A stretch of 7,698 nt of DNA. Source: Selenomonadaceae bacterium (GTDB lineage: Bacteria > Bacillota > Negativicutes > Selenomonadales > Selenomonadaceae). Every line of letters begins with the position of its first letter. Position 1 is the stretch's first letter. Under the pieces are notes generated by a model. The model made no database searches, had not been told where the DNA came from, and saw only the letters and a list, made by a program, of their open reading frames with translations. The translations under genes and the position numbers were made by a program. The stretch spans positions 1-7,698 of the forward strand of contig JAEEGN010000252.1 in assembly GCA_016280345.1 (NCBI GenBank), read 5' to 3'. Of the stretch, positions 7,253 through 7,698 are shown one piece after another.

Positions 7253-7281
7253 TTGACAATCCCCGGAAAAACCAATACAAT
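7253..7281 (+). promoter_or_regulatory. tRNA-Ser promoter
   Basis: A perfect -35 TTGACA (7253-7258), a 17-nt spacer and TACAAT (7276-7281), with five of six matches to the -10 consensus. Transcription would begin around 7288, about 9 nt before the mature tRNA 5' end. This suits a strongly expressed stable RNA gene with its own promoter. Confidence 0.85.
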
Positions 7282-7296
7282 ACTATCAATGCTTCG

Positions 7297-7385
<89 letters not shown>

Positions 7386-7398
7386 TTTTTGACAAGAA

Positions 7399-7428
7399 AA
7401 AGCCTGCCGTTTTCACGCGGCAGGCTTT
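7399..7428 (+). terminator. Intrinsic terminator hairpin of tRNA-Ser
   Basis: AAAGCCTGCCG (7399-7409) pairs perfectly with CGGCAGGCTTT (7418-7428) around an 8-nt loop, 13 nt after the tRNA CCA. The outer three A-T pairs use the T residues that would otherwise begin the U-tract. The sequence then continues CGTGCGTT, so the tail is short. Eight bases after the stem the group II intron begins, which marks this hairpin as the probable insertion target. Confidence 0.85.
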
Positions 7429-7436
7429 CGTGCGTT

Positions 7437-7698
7437 GTGCGCCCGGCGGCGCACGTTTCTAACCGGTGAAAGTCCGGAGTCTGCCCGGCGAAACAGTCCG
7501 GTGGACTGTTTCGGGGAAAGACATAGACGGACACCAGGGGTGTCCATCGCGATGTGGAATCGGAAGGAAGGTGCAGGCAACCCTCTGGCCTGACGAACCT
7601 TGAAGGACTGGCTTCGCGTCGCCCTAAAGGACTAGCTTCGCGTCGCCCTAAAGGACTAGCTTCGCGTCGCCCTAAAGGACTAGCTTCGCGTCGCCCTA
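7437..7698 (+). mobile_element. Group II intron, group IIC-like, 5' part of domain I (3' end outside window)
   Basis: A self-splicing retroelement ribozyme, of which only the 5' part is visible. It opens with GTGCGCC (7437-7443), pairing with GGCGCAC (7448-7454) around CGGC, the typical bacterial group II 5' end. Next come a CCGG/CCGG stem with loop TGAAAGT (7463-7477), an 11-bp perfect hairpin (7489-7513), a GGACACC/GGTGTCC stem (7529-7545), and the blocks TGGAATCGGAAGGAAG and GGCAACCCTCTGGCCTGACG. From memory these align in order with the Oceanobacillus iheyensis group IIC ribozyme (GGGUGUCC, UGGAAUCUGAAGGAAG, GGUCUGAGGAAC). Group IIC introns are known to insert just 3' of terminator hairpins, as here. 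Exon-binding site 1, domains V-VI and any reverse-transcriptase gene would lie to the right. Whether it is complete cannot be judged. Confidence 0.85.
7602..7698 (+). repeat. 24-bp tandem repeat array inside the intron
   Basis: Four consecutive 24-bp units start at 7602, 7626, 7650 and 7674, and the array continues past the window edge. Each unit begins AAAGGACTAG and ends CGTCGCCCT. Units two to four are identical. The first differs at two positions (G for A at unit positions 1 and 9). There are no spacers, so it is not a CRISPR array. It begins directly after the conserved TGACGAACC block of intron domain I, where related introns carry unique sequence. The period is a multiple of three, and one frame per strand is open, but no start codon or ribosome site serves it. 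Confidence 0.95.

Noticed and set aside
7602..7698. Repeat array as a CRISPR or a coding repeat (GLASRRPK per unit)
   Set aside because: There are no spacers, so it is not CRISPR. The frame is open but lacks a start and ribosome site, and it lies within a ribozyme domain.

Overview
The window is a GC-rich bacterial chromosomal segment. Shine-Dalgarno sites are strong, promoters are sigma-A-like, the iron-sulfur purF is of the Bacillus type and the purine gene order is E-C-F-M-N. Together these suggest a Firmicute. A high-GC diderm such as a Negativicute (Selenomonas-like) is my best guess, because the c-di-GMP protein has a signal peptide followed by large extracytoplasmic sensor domains. That taxonomic call is inference, not proof.

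Left part (1-3994, minus strand): a compact purine biosynthesis operon read right to left, purE-purC-purF-purM-purN. Gaps are short or absent (30 nt, 1 nt, 82 nt, then an 8-nt overlap), and purN runs off the left edge. The five genes encode the carboxylase/mutase, SAICAR synthetase, PRPP amidotransferase, AIR synthetase and GAR transformylase steps. A near-consensus promoter (TTGACA-17-TATCAT) lies just upstream of purE, and the predicted leader is only about 45 nt, with no room for a purine riboswitch.

Centre (3995-4267): a divergent intergenic region. It holds the pur promoter on the minus strand and, further right, an extended -10 promoter (TGATATAAT) for the plus-strand gene.

Right part (4268-7171, plus strand): a 967-residue membrane-anchored c-di-GMP phosphodiesterase. 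It has a signal peptide, two tandem solute-binding-protein-like domains, one transmembrane helix, a degenerate GGDEF domain and an EAL domain that keeps all the expected catalytic residues. The likely start is GTG at 4268, not the upstream ATG at 4055.

Far right (7253-7698): a tRNA-Ser(UGA) gene with its own consensus promoter and a terminator hairpin. Eight bases after that hairpin is the 5' end of a group II intron that closely resembles group IIC ribozymes, a class known to insert behind terminators. About 165 nt into the intron the sequence turns into a 24-bp tandem repeat (four copies visible) that runs off the window. This intron-embedded repeat array is the most unusual thing here.
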